A DNA stretch of 64,000 bases from assembly GCA_046328115.1 (NCBI GenBank), contig JAXLXE010000001.1:1-64000 (forward strand), given 5' to 3'. The stretch is from JAXLXE01 sp046328115. Lineage in GTDB: Bacteria; Chloroflexota; UBA6077; JACCZL01. The notes under the pieces are model-generated. The model saw nothing but the letters and a program-made list of their open reading frames with translations. It was not told the origin of the DNA and searched no databases. Made by a program: the position numbers and the translations under genes. Positions 7,822 through 16,380 of the stretch are shown here, in pieces; position 1 is the first letter of the stretch; the number at the start of each line of letters is the position of its first letter.

Positions 7822-9210
7822 GTGGGTCGGTCAGACGGCCTCCAGCATCCGGCGCTCACCACGGATCTGTACCACCCGGACGCCGCGTATGTGAGCTGGC
7901 GGGCGGGGCGCAACGGCCTGACGACCTTTGACCTGTACTCGCGCAAGGCGCCATTTGGTGGGAGCTACATGCTGGTGGCGGGTCTGGCGGAGGCGCTGGC
8001 GCGCGTGCGCGAGTTCCGGTACACGGACGACGATCTGGCGTATCTCAAGCAGGCGCGGGGCTACGACGTCGGGTTTCTCCACGCGCTGCGCGAGCTGAGG
8101 TTCTCGGGCGACATCTGGGCGATGCCGGAGGGATCCATCGCATTCCCCAATGAGCCCATGCTGCGGGTGACAGCTCCTTTCCAGGAGGCGCTGCTCTTGG
8201 AGTCTACGCTGCTGCAGGCGGTGAATCTGGCCACGCTGATCGCCACGAAGGCCTCGCGGATCACCTGGGCGGCCCAGGGGCGGCCGGTGGCGGAATTCGC
8301 ACTGCGGCGCGCTCAAAATCCCATGGTCGTGGCGCGCTCGGGTCGCATTGGCGGTTGCGTCAGCACGTCGTACCTGGCCGCGGCGCTGAAATTTGGCCTG
8401 CCGCCCAGCGGAACCATCCCCCACGCGCTGGTTCAGCTCTTCGATGACGAGCTGACGGCGTTTGAGTCAGTCGCCGAGGCATTTGAGCGTTACACACTGC
8501 TGATTGATACGTACGACGTGCGGCGGGCGATCCACCTGGCGGCGGATGTGGCGCATCGCTACCACGCATCCCACGGGCACACCCTGGCGGCGGTGCGTCT
8601 GGACAGCGGCGACCTGGTGGCGGATGCACGGTACGTGCGAGGCGTACTCGACGCCGCGGGATTGCCGGACGTGCGGGTGCTGGGGAGCGGCGATCTGGAC
8701 GAGTACCGCATAGCGGAGATACTGGCGCAGGGGGCACCGTTTGACGCATTCGGCGTGGGCACGAGCCTGGGCGTGGGCGGTGGGTCACCTGCGCACGGTG
8801 TCGAAGGTGGCGCGCTTGGCGGCGTGTACAAGGAAGCGTTCTACGTGGACGAAGCGGGAAGGGCCACGCCGAAGATCAAGGTTGCCGGCGAGAAGAGCAC
8901 GCTGCCGGGCGTCAAGCAGGTGTTCCGGCAGGATGGCTTCGGTGGTGACGTGATCCAGCTCGCGTCGGAGGCGGCGCCCTCGGACGGGTCGAGACCCCTG
9001 CTCCGGCCCGTCATGCTTGGCGGCGAGCAGTGCCCTGGCGCGACGCCGACGCTAGATGAGATCGCGGAGTATGCGTGGGCTCAGATCGCCGGGTTGCCAG
9101 ATCAGTTCCGCCAACTCGAGCGGCCCGAGACCTACCCCGTTGTGTTCAGTGCCGGGATCCAGAGGCTGCGTGATACGGCGATCCTGGAACGCGAGCGACG
9201 GTTGCGCTAG
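7822..9210 (+). CDS. pncB: Nicotinate phosphoribosyltransferase
   Basis: The enzyme joins nicotinate to PRPP to give nicotinate mononucleotide in NAD salvage. Family segments are in order: LTTDLYHPDAAY at the N-terminus, TTFDLYSRKAPFGGSYMLVA, EFALRRAQNP for the active-site region, AVRLDSGDL, and FGVGTSLGVGGGSPA for phosphate binding near residue 310. I chose GTG 7822 because TGGGGAG lies six bases upstream and the family homology starts there; an upstream start adds 21 unconvincing residues. The 462 residues are normal for the family. With nadK at 38.2 kb this is one of two NAD-metabolism genes in the window. Confidence 0.9.
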   Translation: MGRSDGLQHPALTTDLYHPDAAYVSWRAGRNGLTTFDLYSRKAPFGGSYMLVAGLAEALARVREFRYTDDDLAYLKQARGYDVGFLHALRELRFSGDIWAMPEGSIAFPNEPMLRVTAPFQEALLLESTLLQAVNLATLIATKASRITWAAQGRPVAEFALRRAQNPMVVARSGRIGGCVSTSYLAAALKFGLPPSGTIPHALVQLFDDELTAFESVAEAFERYTLLIDTYDVRRAIHLAADVAHRYHASHGHTLAAVRLDSGDLVADARYVRGVLDAAGLPDVRVLGSGDLDEYRIAEILAQGAPFDAFGVGTSLGVGGGSPAHGVEGGALGGVYKEAFYVDEAGRATPKIKVAGEKSTLPGVKQVFRQDGFGGDVIQLASEAAPSDGSRPLLRPVMLGGEQCPGATPTLDEIAEYAWAQIAGLPDQFRQLERPETYPVVFSAGIQRLRDTAILERERRLR

Positions 9211-9440
9211 AGGGTTCGCTTAGGCGGCCTCGCTGACGCAGGTGGGCGACGAAAACTGGCGCCGGGCGAACACCGCCGGACGGATGTCAAACCGACCTGA
9301 TCGTTTCTGCTGATCCTTCGCCAGGGGCTGCCCTGCCAGCGATCTACGATCGTCCGCTCGGGCGCGGTCCTCCATGGTGAGACGTCCGGACATCCGCGGC
9401 CGCGCAGCCGCGCGCGGTCAGCGCCGATAGTCAGGTCCAC

Positions 9441-10373
9441 CTAGAAGTTGCAGCAGAGGTCGGGGTCCTCGCTGAGGCAACACGCGCTGTACGTGGGGTT
9501 GCAGAAGAAGTAGTCAGACGGATTGCCGGAAGGGAACCCACAGGTGTTGGTCGCACCTGTCATGTGATTCGTACACGGGCACGTGCTGGGGCAACTTGAC
9601 ACGGATGTGCAGAACCCGCCAGGTCCGATGTCACTGCAGATTCCTGTGATGGGATGACACGTCTGGTTGGGGCCGCACTTGCGCTCGCACGTGCCGGTCC
9701 CGGTATCGCATTTCTCGCACGGGCCGCAAAATGAGCACGGCCCACCGTTCTTCCCGCAGGAGGAGTCTGAGACCGTCAGAGCGCATCCGAGGCCGGCCGG
9801 CAGGACACACGTGGAACACGTGCACTGTCCGCCGATACAGTCCTCAAATTGACCGCACCGGTGATTGCAGGCGCCGCAGTGCCGCGAGTCGTCGAGCCGG
9901 GTACAGTCGGGTTTGCAGCAGATCTCTCCGCGGGCGCAGGTGTTGTCGCACGAGCCGCAAAACAACGTGTCGTTCAGGGCAGTGCAGAACCCATCCGGAC
10001 CCAGTGCGCAGCACGTCAGCCCACCGCTACAGGTCCCGTAAGGCGATAGGAGGCCGCAGCGATTGCGCGTCACCGGCGCAATTGCGGGGGGCGGAGCGGC
10101 CGGAGGCCCTCCTCGGGGCGGCGGAGGCGGCAAATCTGGTGGAGGGAGCCCGCCGGAGTTGGCTGGTCCGCCGCGCCCCGCGCGCGTGCGCGGGGTGGGA
10201 CTGCCGTCACCAGGGCGTGGAACGGGGTCAGTGGGAGCGCGCTCGGCAACCGCGGCACCCGTCTCGCTTACAAACAGCGCCAGGACCGCAACGCCACAGG
10301 CGCGCAACAACTCGCGTCGGGACGCGCCCCGCGCGAGCCCCTTGCTGACGCTGTCCAGCCAGTGCTCCGCCAA
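9441..10373 (-). CDS. Cysteine-rich Tat-exported protein of unknown function
   Basis: The N-terminus has a Tat-like signal, GASRRELLRACGVAVLALFV, followed by a Pro/Gly-rich linker with runs of prolines. The remaining roughly 205 residues contain 38 cysteines in repeated CGxC and CC patterns (FCGSCDNTCARGEICC, HCGACNHRCG, SFCGPCEKC). Such density implies many disulfides or metal clusters outside the cell. I chose TTG 10373 because AGGAG lies seven bases upstream. The in-frame ATG at 10439 falls inside the -10 box of a strong promoter, so it cannot be in the transcript. Similar SRR-signal, Cys-rich proteins occur in Thermomicrobia-like Chloroflexota. The divergent MauE-thioredoxin gene is a likely maturation partner. 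Confidence 0.65.
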   Translation of the reverse strand: MAEHWLDSVSKGLARGASRRELLRACGVAVLALFVSETGAAVAERAPTDPVPRPGDGSPTPRTRAGRGGPANSGGLPPPDLPPPPPRGGPPAAPPPAIAPVTRNRCGLLSPYGTCSGGLTCCALGPDGFCTALNDTLFCGSCDNTCARGEICCKPDCTRLDDSRHCGACNHRCGQFEDCIGGQCTCSTCVLPAGLGCALTVSDSSCGKNGGPCSFCGPCEKCDTGTGTCERKCGPNQTCHPITGICSDIGPGGFCTSVSSCPSTCPCTNHMTGATNTCGFPSGNPSDYFFCNPTYSACCLSEDPDLCCNF

Positions 10374-10434
10374 CCCCACGCTCCTGACCGATCGGTCTCC
10401 GCACGACCCGCGCACACCCGTGAACGCCCAAATG

Positions 10435-10463
10435 ATCATACTTCTCGTTCACGCTCCGGTCAA
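10435..10463 (-). promoter_or_regulatory. Strong sigma-70-type promoter for the Cys-rich protein
   Basis: On the minus strand TTGACC (10463-10458) and TATGAT (10440-10435) are separated by exactly 17 bases. It is the best promoter match I found in the window. Transcription should begin near 10428, which sets the downstream TTG at 10373 as the likely start codon. Confidence 0.65.
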
Positions 10464-10579
10464 TCGCGGAATGCAACAGATGCCGTACATTCTTTCAAGA
10501 AACGGGGCTCGCCCTGGTGGACTGGGGTGTTGAGCTATTCCGCGTTGCTATCATCGAGCCACGCCTGATGGAGGTTGGG

Positions 10580-12130
10580 ATGGACCCGTTTCTGCTTCTC
10601 GCGAGGCTGGTCCTGGCGGCGGTTTTCCTGACCGCCGGCGTAGCGAAACTGCTTGACGCGGCGGGCACCCGCGAAGCCGTCAAGGGCTTTGGGACGCCGT
10701 TGCCGCTGGTCTCAACTTTCGCGGCCACCCTTCCCGTGCTCGAGGTCGGAGCGGCCGTGCTGCTCGTCCCGGTCGTCACTAGCTTCTGGGGCGCGGCAGG
10801 TACGCTGGTGCTCCTCCTCGCGTTCCTGGTTGTGATCGCGGCTAACCTCGCGCGGGGAAACCGACCGGAGTGTCGCTGCTTCGGTAGCGTGGCATCTGCC
10901 CCGATCGGCGCGGAGATCGTTGTCCGCAACCTCGTGCTGGTGTTGCTCGCGGCTTGCGTGTCCGTCTTTGGGCCCGGCGTCAGCCTGGGCGAGTTGATCT
11001 CATCGCTCACGCCGCTCGATCGACTGAATCTTGTCTTGCTCTTGATCGCGGTGTTGCTAGCCGCCGGGTTGGCGCGGCTGATCGTCGAGCTGCTGCGGCA
11101 AAACGGTCGACTCCTGCTGCGCGTGGAGAGTCTCGAGAGCCGCCTCAGCCCAGGCGGGTCACCGGGGGCCGGGTACGCCCAGGCGGTGCCTGCCAGTGCT
11201 CCAGTGGGCGGCCTGCCCATCGGTGCAGCCCTCCCCCAGTTCGAGCTACCGGATGAGAGCGGGGCTCAGCGCAGCCTTCGTGCGTGGTTGGCGACTGACC
11301 GACCCACGTTGCTCTTCTTCACTGATCCGCAGTGTGGTGCCTGCGCCGCGCTCTTGCCGGAGATGGGCCGGTGGCGGGCGGAACACGCTGAAGTCTTCAG
11401 CGTAGTGACCATCAGTCGTGAAGTGCACGGCACTGATCCCGCGCACCTCGCCGAGCACGGACTGGGACCGGCGCTGCTACAGCGTCGGTACGAGATGGCG
11501 GACGCGTTCAAGATCCTGGGAACTCCGAGCGCGGTATTGGTTCGTCCAGACGGAACGATAGGTAGCGCTGCCGCCGCGGGCGCGGACGCCATTCGCGAGC
11601 TCATAGACACCCTCGCTCGGACTGGCGGCCGCGAGCCCTGGCTCGGGCCTGCGGGGCCGGCGTCACCGCCGGTTCACCCATCCGCACACAGGCAGGTTGC
11701 TCCGGCCCGAGCATCACGAGTTGGTGAGCCTGCTCCTCCGACGCGAGCGGCTGATCTGAACGGACAATCGCGAGATCTTGCCGAGTTCGCGGGATTCGAG
11801 ACGTTGGTGATCTTCTGGAACCCAGACTGCGGTTTCTGTCGCGAGATGCTGCCCGATCTCAAGGCACTCGACGACGCTCCTGTTCCTGGATCACCCCGCC
11901 TGCTCGTGGTGTCCAACGGAAGCGTCGAGGCAAACAGAGCGCTCGATCTGCGGTCGCCGGTACTCATTGATCAAGGTTCGCGCATCGCCCAGGCGTACGA
12001 TGCCGGTGGTACGCCGATGGCGGTGCTCGTTGACAGCGATCTCAGGATCGCCTCAGACGTTGCCATTGGTGCGCCGCAGGTACTTGCGCTCGCTGGCCGA
12101 CGACCTGATGTGCGGTCTAAGGGTTCTTGA
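10580..12130 (+). CDS. MauE/DoxX-type membrane protein fused to two thioredoxin-like domains
   Basis: The N-terminal part has about four to five membrane helices (LLLARLVLAAVFLTAGVAKL onward) and a CRCFGS motif with Cys98 and Cys100, as in MauE, a protein needed to form disulfides in methylamine dehydrogenase small subunit. A further helix near residue 160 leads to a TlpA/MauD-like thioredoxin domain with CGAC at 252-255. A Pro/Ala linker precedes a second such domain with CGFC at 417-420. Both domains should lie outside the membrane and carry electrons between periplasm-side substrates and the membrane part. ATG 10580 is favoured by GGAGG just upstream. The divergent Cys-rich Tat protein is its obvious candidate substrate. 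Confidence 0.78.
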   Translation: MDPFLLLARLVLAAVFLTAGVAKLLDAAGTREAVKGFGTPLPLVSTFAATLPVLEVGAAVLLVPVVTSFWGAAGTLVLLLAFLVVIAANLARGNRPECRCFGSVASAPIGAEIVVRNLVLVLLAACVSVFGPGVSLGELISSLTPLDRLNLVLLLIAVLLAAGLARLIVELLRQNGRLLLRVESLESRLSPGGSPGAGYAQAVPASAPVGGLPIGAALPQFELPDESGAQRSLRAWLATDRPTLLFFTDPQCGACAALLPEMGRWRAEHAEVFSVVTISREVHGTDPAHLAEHGLGPALLQRRYEMADAFKILGTPSAVLVRPDGTIGSAAAAGADAIRELIDTLARTGGREPWLGPAGPASPPVHPSAHRQVAPARASRVGEPAPPTRAADLNGQSRDLAEFAGFETLVIFWNPDCGFCREMLPDLKALDDAPVPGSPRLLVVSNGSVEANRALDLRSPVLIDQGSRIAQAYDAGGTPMAVLVDSDLRIASDVAIGAPQVLALAGRRPDVRSKGS

Positions 12131-12225
12131 CGGACAGCCCAGCACGTTCTTCGCGGTGGGCAACGATCCGGCGGCTGCGGGGGTGGACTGGGATACCCCC
12201 ACGTTTCCTCCGGAAGGAAGTGACA

Positions 12226-14622
12226 TCAGGGCCCGGTAACCACCAGCGTGTACTTCACGCTCAGCCCGCCGATGGAGCCCGTCACGGTCGCGGTGCCGGG
12301 GGTCGAGCCCGCCAGGAGCTTGATTGAGGCTGCCACGCCGCTGGCGTTGGTGGTGCCGGACACGAGTGGCGCGTCGTTGACGAACGTGACCGGCACGTCG
12401 CCATCATCCACCTGGAACACCACGGTCAGGCCGCTTACTGGCTGATCCAGGATGTTCTTGACGGTGGCCTCCAGCCGGGAAGGGAACAGAGCGTCCGCGG
12501 CGGCGGATTGCTGCGCTCCCAGGGTGGCGGTGAGGGTGTGTGGCGTGGTGTTTGGCTGCACGGTCAGGTTGAACTGGGTCTGGAGCGTGCCCGCCTTCGC
12601 CAGGACCACGAAGTCGCCGACGTTTGCGTTCGCCGTGAGGAGCGGCGCGCTGGCGACGCCACGTTCGTCCGTCTGGACGATGGCCGGTCCGCCGAGGGTG
12701 CCGCGGGGGCCGGTCAGCGGCGGTGCAAACGTGACGCCGACGCCGGGCATCGGTTCGCCCACGGCGTTGAGGATGACCACCCGCAGCGGCACGGAGAACG
12801 GGAGACCGGCCTGCGCGGTCTGGACGTCTCCGCCAACGGCTGAGATGGTGGAGGGGGTGAGATTTGGCGTGGTTGAGAGCTGGTAGTTGACCGAGATGCT
12901 GGGACTGACGGAGGCGGTGACGGAGAAGCCGCCGATGCCGCTGGACGCGGTCATCGCGGGGGAGGAGGCGATGCCGTTGCTGTCGGTCCGAACAGCCGTG
13001 GTGCTGGCACCACCGGCGAAGGTGAGCGTTGAGCCGCTGCCGGGCGCTGTAAACGTGACCTGGGCGTCTGGAATCGGGATGTTCAGGGTGTTGTAGACCA
13101 CGGCTTTCAGCGGCGTCGCGTAGAGGGTGCCGGCCTGGGCCACCTGGTTGTTGCCTGAGATGATGGCGATGCTGGCAGGCGTTGTGTTCTGGACAGAGGT
13201 GAGGTTGAAGGTCGTGCTCAGGGTGCCCACGGTCGCCGTGACCACGAACTGTCCGATCTGGCCGCTGGGGCTGAACGGGGGAGACACGGCGATCCCATCG
13301 TTGCCGGTGACGGACGTGACGGACTTGCCCCCGGGTGCGCCGCCCTGCGGGGCAAACATGCCGCTGGGGCCGGACATAGGCATGGAGAAGGTAACGTTGA
13401 TGCCGCGCAGCGCCGTGCCCTGGCTGTTCTTCACGAGGACCTTCAGGGGCTGCTCGAAGGCAACGCCGACCTGGGCCTGCTGTCCGCTGCCGCCGGCCGC
13501 GCTGAGGTTGGTGGGCACGACGTTCGCGGTGCCGGTGGGTGTGGGCGCCAGAGTGGACGTGCTGGTGGGCTTGGGCGTAGACGTGGGGCCGGGCGTGGGT
13601 GTGTTGGTGGCGGTGGGTGCCGGGGTGCTCGTGGCGGGCGGCAGCGGTCGCGTGGCCTGGGGCGTGGCGGTGGTGGTGCTCGCCGGCGTTGGGGTGGTGG
13701 TGGCCGTACCCGTGGGCGTGGCACTCGGGGATGGAGTGGCCGTCGGCTCTTTCGTGGCAGTGGCTTTGGCGGTGCTAGTGCTGGATGCCGCGCTGGTCGA
13801 CGTGGGTGCGCTGGTGGCGGTCGCCGTGGCGGGGGCGGCGCTGGCATCTAGCGCCTGCTCCGCGGACGCGTTCTCGCCCGAACTGGTTGGCGGATTCGAT
13901 TCCGCGGGAGGGGACGTGCTTTCTGGCGGCGCCGGGCGTGGGGGCTCGGTGCGGACTGCCTCGTCCAGGGGTGGCTGATTTGACGCCCCTTCCTTGGGCG
14001 TGGGTGTCTGCGTCGCGGCTGGCGCCTCGCGCCGGCGCTGGGGAGGACTGCTGCCCTGCTCCACCCGGGGCGCGGCGCGCAGCTCAATGCCTTCCGTGGG
14101 GAAGTTGACGGCGCCATCTTCCAGGTGGATCTGGACATCGCCGGACTCGCTGGCGACGAGCGAGAAGGTGCCCTCGCTGGTCGAGGCTCGACTAGGCCCG
14201 TTGAACATGACGTAGTCGATCGGCCCGGGGCCGACGCGCTGGAGCGTGTTGCCGGAGATCAGCTCGAACTCGACTTTCCACCGCTCTTCCACGAGCGCTA
14301 GTGTGCGTAGCGCGGCGGTCGTCCCGGGGCCTAGCTCGAGCTCGGCAGCTCCCGGGGCGGTGAGCAACACGTGGCTGCGTGGGCCCGTCGTGACCACGTC
14401 ACCCACGCCGATCGAAGTCAGCTCCGGGTGTGCCTCCTCGATCGAATCATCTGGATGCGCAACCGTCGCACTGCCCTCCAGGAGGGCAAAGGCGGCCCGT
14501 GGGGCGTCATCTGCCCGGGATTCGGGCGCGCCGGGGGCGATCACGACGAGCGCTAGCAGCCCTATCAGGCCGAGTCGACCGGCGATGCGGAGCAAGGAAG
14601 GGATGTGGGGATGATTCAGCAT
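12226..14622 (-). CDS. Large surface protein: FecR-like domain, Thr/Pro-rich linker and four Ig-like domains
   Basis: A signal peptide (LIGLLALVVIAPGAPESRA) is followed by a FecR-like region at about residues 40-190 (GSATVAHPDDS, VGDVVTTGPRSHVLLTAPG, ALVEERWKVEFELISGNTL). Residues about 195-365 are low-complexity Thr/Pro/Ala/Ser, typical of an extended and possibly glycosylated stalk. Four similar domains of about 90 residues follow, each with a Q(V/T)AQ(A/V)G-like start and a (V/I)TF strand. They resemble bacterial Ig-like (Big) domains found in adhesins. There is no C-terminal anchor. It converges on the MauE-thioredoxin gene. A role in cell-surface architecture or adhesion is an inference. 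Confidence 0.72.
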   Translation of the reverse strand: MLNHPHIPSLLRIAGRLGLIGLLALVVIAPGAPESRADDAPRAAFALLEGSATVAHPDDSIEEAHPELTSIGVGDVVTTGPRSHVLLTAPGAAELELGPGTTAALRTLALVEERWKVEFELISGNTLQRVGPGPIDYVMFNGPSRASTSEGTFSLVASESGDVQIHLEDGAVNFPTEGIELRAAPRVEQGSSPPQRRREAPAATQTPTPKEGASNQPPLDEAVRTEPPRPAPPESTSPPAESNPPTSSGENASAEQALDASAAPATATATSAPTSTSAASSTSTAKATATKEPTATPSPSATPTGTATTTPTPASTTTATPQATRPLPPATSTPAPTATNTPTPGPTSTPKPTSTSTLAPTPTGTANVVPTNLSAAGGSGQQAQVGVAFEQPLKVLVKNSQGTALRGINVTFSMPMSGPSGMFAPQGGAPGGKSVTSVTGNDGIAVSPPFSPSGQIGQFVVTATVGTLSTTFNLTSVQNTTPASIAIISGNNQVAQAGTLYATPLKAVVYNTLNIPIPDAQVTFTAPGSGSTLTFAGGASTTAVRTDSNGIASSPAMTASSGIGGFSVTASVSPSISVNYQLSTTPNLTPSTISAVGGDVQTAQAGLPFSVPLRVVILNAVGEPMPGVGVTFAPPLTGPRGTLGGPAIVQTDERGVASAPLLTANANVGDFVVLAKAGTLQTQFNLTVQPNTTPHTLTATLGAQQSAAADALFPSRLEATVKNILDQPVSGLTVVFQVDDGDVPVTFVNDAPLVSGTTNASGVAASIKLLAGSTPGTATVTGSIGGLSVKYTLVVTGP

Positions 14623-14944
14623 GTCTCACCGGGTGATGCAGGCCTGCCGCGGTGCATGCGCTGGAATCACGTGATCTGGAAGTGGTGGTTGTCGCGAGCC
14701 TCAGCACTCGTCACCTGACTAATCGACGGTTTGCGACGAATGTTGAGGGCGTGACGGAAGGAGGGCGGCCTTCACGTGGGCGCGAAGTGGCTGGGATGCT
14801 CTGCCTTTGCGCGTCTCGCGCCCGCGCATTCGCCATAATGACAGTCTGGGTCCTCCACGACAGGCGACGCCGCCACGGGACCGGCAGGAGGGAGTGGCAG
14901 CGCGTTGTTAGCTCGACTCTGCGCGCTGCGCCGTTGCAGCGAAC
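14623..14944. other. Intergenic region between divergent genes, no gene seen
   Basis: These 322 bases separate the surface-protein gene (minus strand) from an MFS transporter (plus strand) and should hold both promoters. CATAAT at 14834-14839 is a possible plus-strand -10 box, but no -35 lies at a normal distance. I see no RNA gene or convincing small reading frame. Confidence 0.4.
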
Positions 14945-16159
14945 GTGCAGACTAACTCGATCGAGAGCTCCACCGAGCGGCCCAACGCCTGGTCGACCAG
15001 GATCAGGAGGCCCTCTTCTGCCTGGGCCACGGTCTGGGTGCTGGCGGCGGCCGCGTTCATGATGAACCTGGACGCGCGCGCCATCGTTCCGCTGCTCAAG
15101 AGCGTGGCCGACGAGTTTGAGATCGGCGTGGGCGCCGCCGGCATTGTGGTGACGGCGTACATGATCCCTTACGGCGTGCTCCAGCTCGTGTATGGACCGA
15201 TCGCTGATCGGGTGGGTCGGGTGGCCGTGGCACGGGTGGCCCTGGTGAGCTTTGGGATCGCCGCCGGAGCGTGCGGGTTTGCCTCAAGCCTTGAGACGCT
15301 GACAGTGTTCCGCTTCCTGGCGGGCGCGACCGCGGCGGCGATCTTCCCCATGGGCCTTGCCTACATCGGGGACTCGTTTGACTACCGGGACCGTCCGGCC
15401 GCGATATCCGTGCTCATGACGGCATCCGCCAGCGGGAATTTGATGAGCCTGGCACTCGGTGGCGTGCTGGCGGGCACGTTGGGGTGGCGGGCGATGTTCG
15501 TGGTGAGCGCCTGCATGACGATGGTGACGGCGATCGGGTTGTTCGCGGTGCGGACCAGGCCGGCGCCGCCGTCGCCGGGTGGCACGATGGTGGCGTATCG
15601 CGAAGTGCTGGGCTCTGGCCGGGCGATGGCGCTGTGCGGACTGGGGTTCGTAGAGGGCGTGGTGATGATGGCCGGCATGTCCTACTACGGGGCGTTCCTG
15701 CGCGAGACCTGGCTGTTGCCGTATGAGATGATCGGCGGGCTGCTGGCGGCGAACGGGATTGGCGCCGTGGTGATGAGCCGACTGCTGCCGGTGTTCGCCT
15801 CTCGGACCACGGAGTCGCTCAGATTCCTGGTGGGCATGCTGCTGTGCGCGTTGGCGTTTGCCGTGAGCGCGCTGGTGACAGACTGGTGGCCCACCACGCT
15901 GATGCTTGTGCTGATGGGCGCGGCATTCGTCTACGCCCACACCGTGCTTCAGGCTCAGTCCACGGAGGTGCTGCCACGGCGCCGTGGGACGGTGATCGCG
16001 GTGTTCGCTTGCCTGCTATTCACCGGCGGTGCCCTGGGAACCGCACTGCTGGGCTGGACCATCTCCGCCGCGGGCTACGGGCCGAGCTTCCTGGGCATCG
16101 CGGCGGGATTCGTGGTCCTGGCCGTTCTTGGATGGCTGCTGCTGTCACATCGAGCCTGA
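14945..16159 (+). CDS. MFS transporter
   Basis: The 404-residue protein has about twelve hydrophobic helices and the loop 2-3 signature YGPIADRVGRVAVA of the major facilitator superfamily. The first helix contains MMNLDARAIVPLL, and the fold and length resemble drug/sugar exporters of the DHA1 type. The substrate cannot be told. It starts with GTG and has no good ribosome site. It stands alone between the surface-protein gene and the D-amino-acid oxidase. Confidence 0.8.
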   Translation: MQTNSIESSTERPNAWSTRIRRPSSAWATVWVLAAAAFMMNLDARAIVPLLKSVADEFEIGVGAAGIVVTAYMIPYGVLQLVYGPIADRVGRVAVARVALVSFGIAAGACGFASSLETLTVFRFLAGATAAAIFPMGLAYIGDSFDYRDRPAAISVLMTASASGNLMSLALGGVLAGTLGWRAMFVVSACMTMVTAIGLFAVRTRPAPPSPGGTMVAYREVLGSGRAMALCGLGFVEGVVMMAGMSYYGAFLRETWLLPYEMIGGLLAANGIGAVVMSRLLPVFASRTTESLRFLVGMLLCALAFAVSALVTDWWPTTLMLVLMGAAFVYAHTVLQAQSTEVLPRRRGTVIAVFACLLFTGGALGTALLGWTISAAGYGPSFLGIAAGFVVLAVLGWLLLSHRA

Positions 16160-16380
16160 CTGGGGCCATCCGCGCCCGCTGTGATGGGTTCGACGCGCAC
16201 GCGTGACTCCTTCGTGCCGGACCGTTCAGGTGAGTGATCTGGCCTTGCGATAACGTAATGCCGGGTCGCGACGGCGGCGGCCAGGATGCTGTTTCGTGAG
16301 GTGACGACGTTAGCGGTGAGGGGGGCATCGAGGGCGGCGGGCGCGCTGAACAAGGGGCCGCGGTTGGGGTAGGAACGGCG

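Noticed and set aside
9207..9440. 77-residue minus-strand frame after the Cys-rich gene
   Set aside because: It has no ribosome site and an Arg/Pro-rich composition with no domain. It probably occupies a true intergenic gap.
12179..12216. Short GC stem (GGGGGT/ACCCCC) after the MauE-thioredoxin gene
   Set aside because: The stem has only six pairs and a ten-base loop with no T-run, too weak to call as a terminator.
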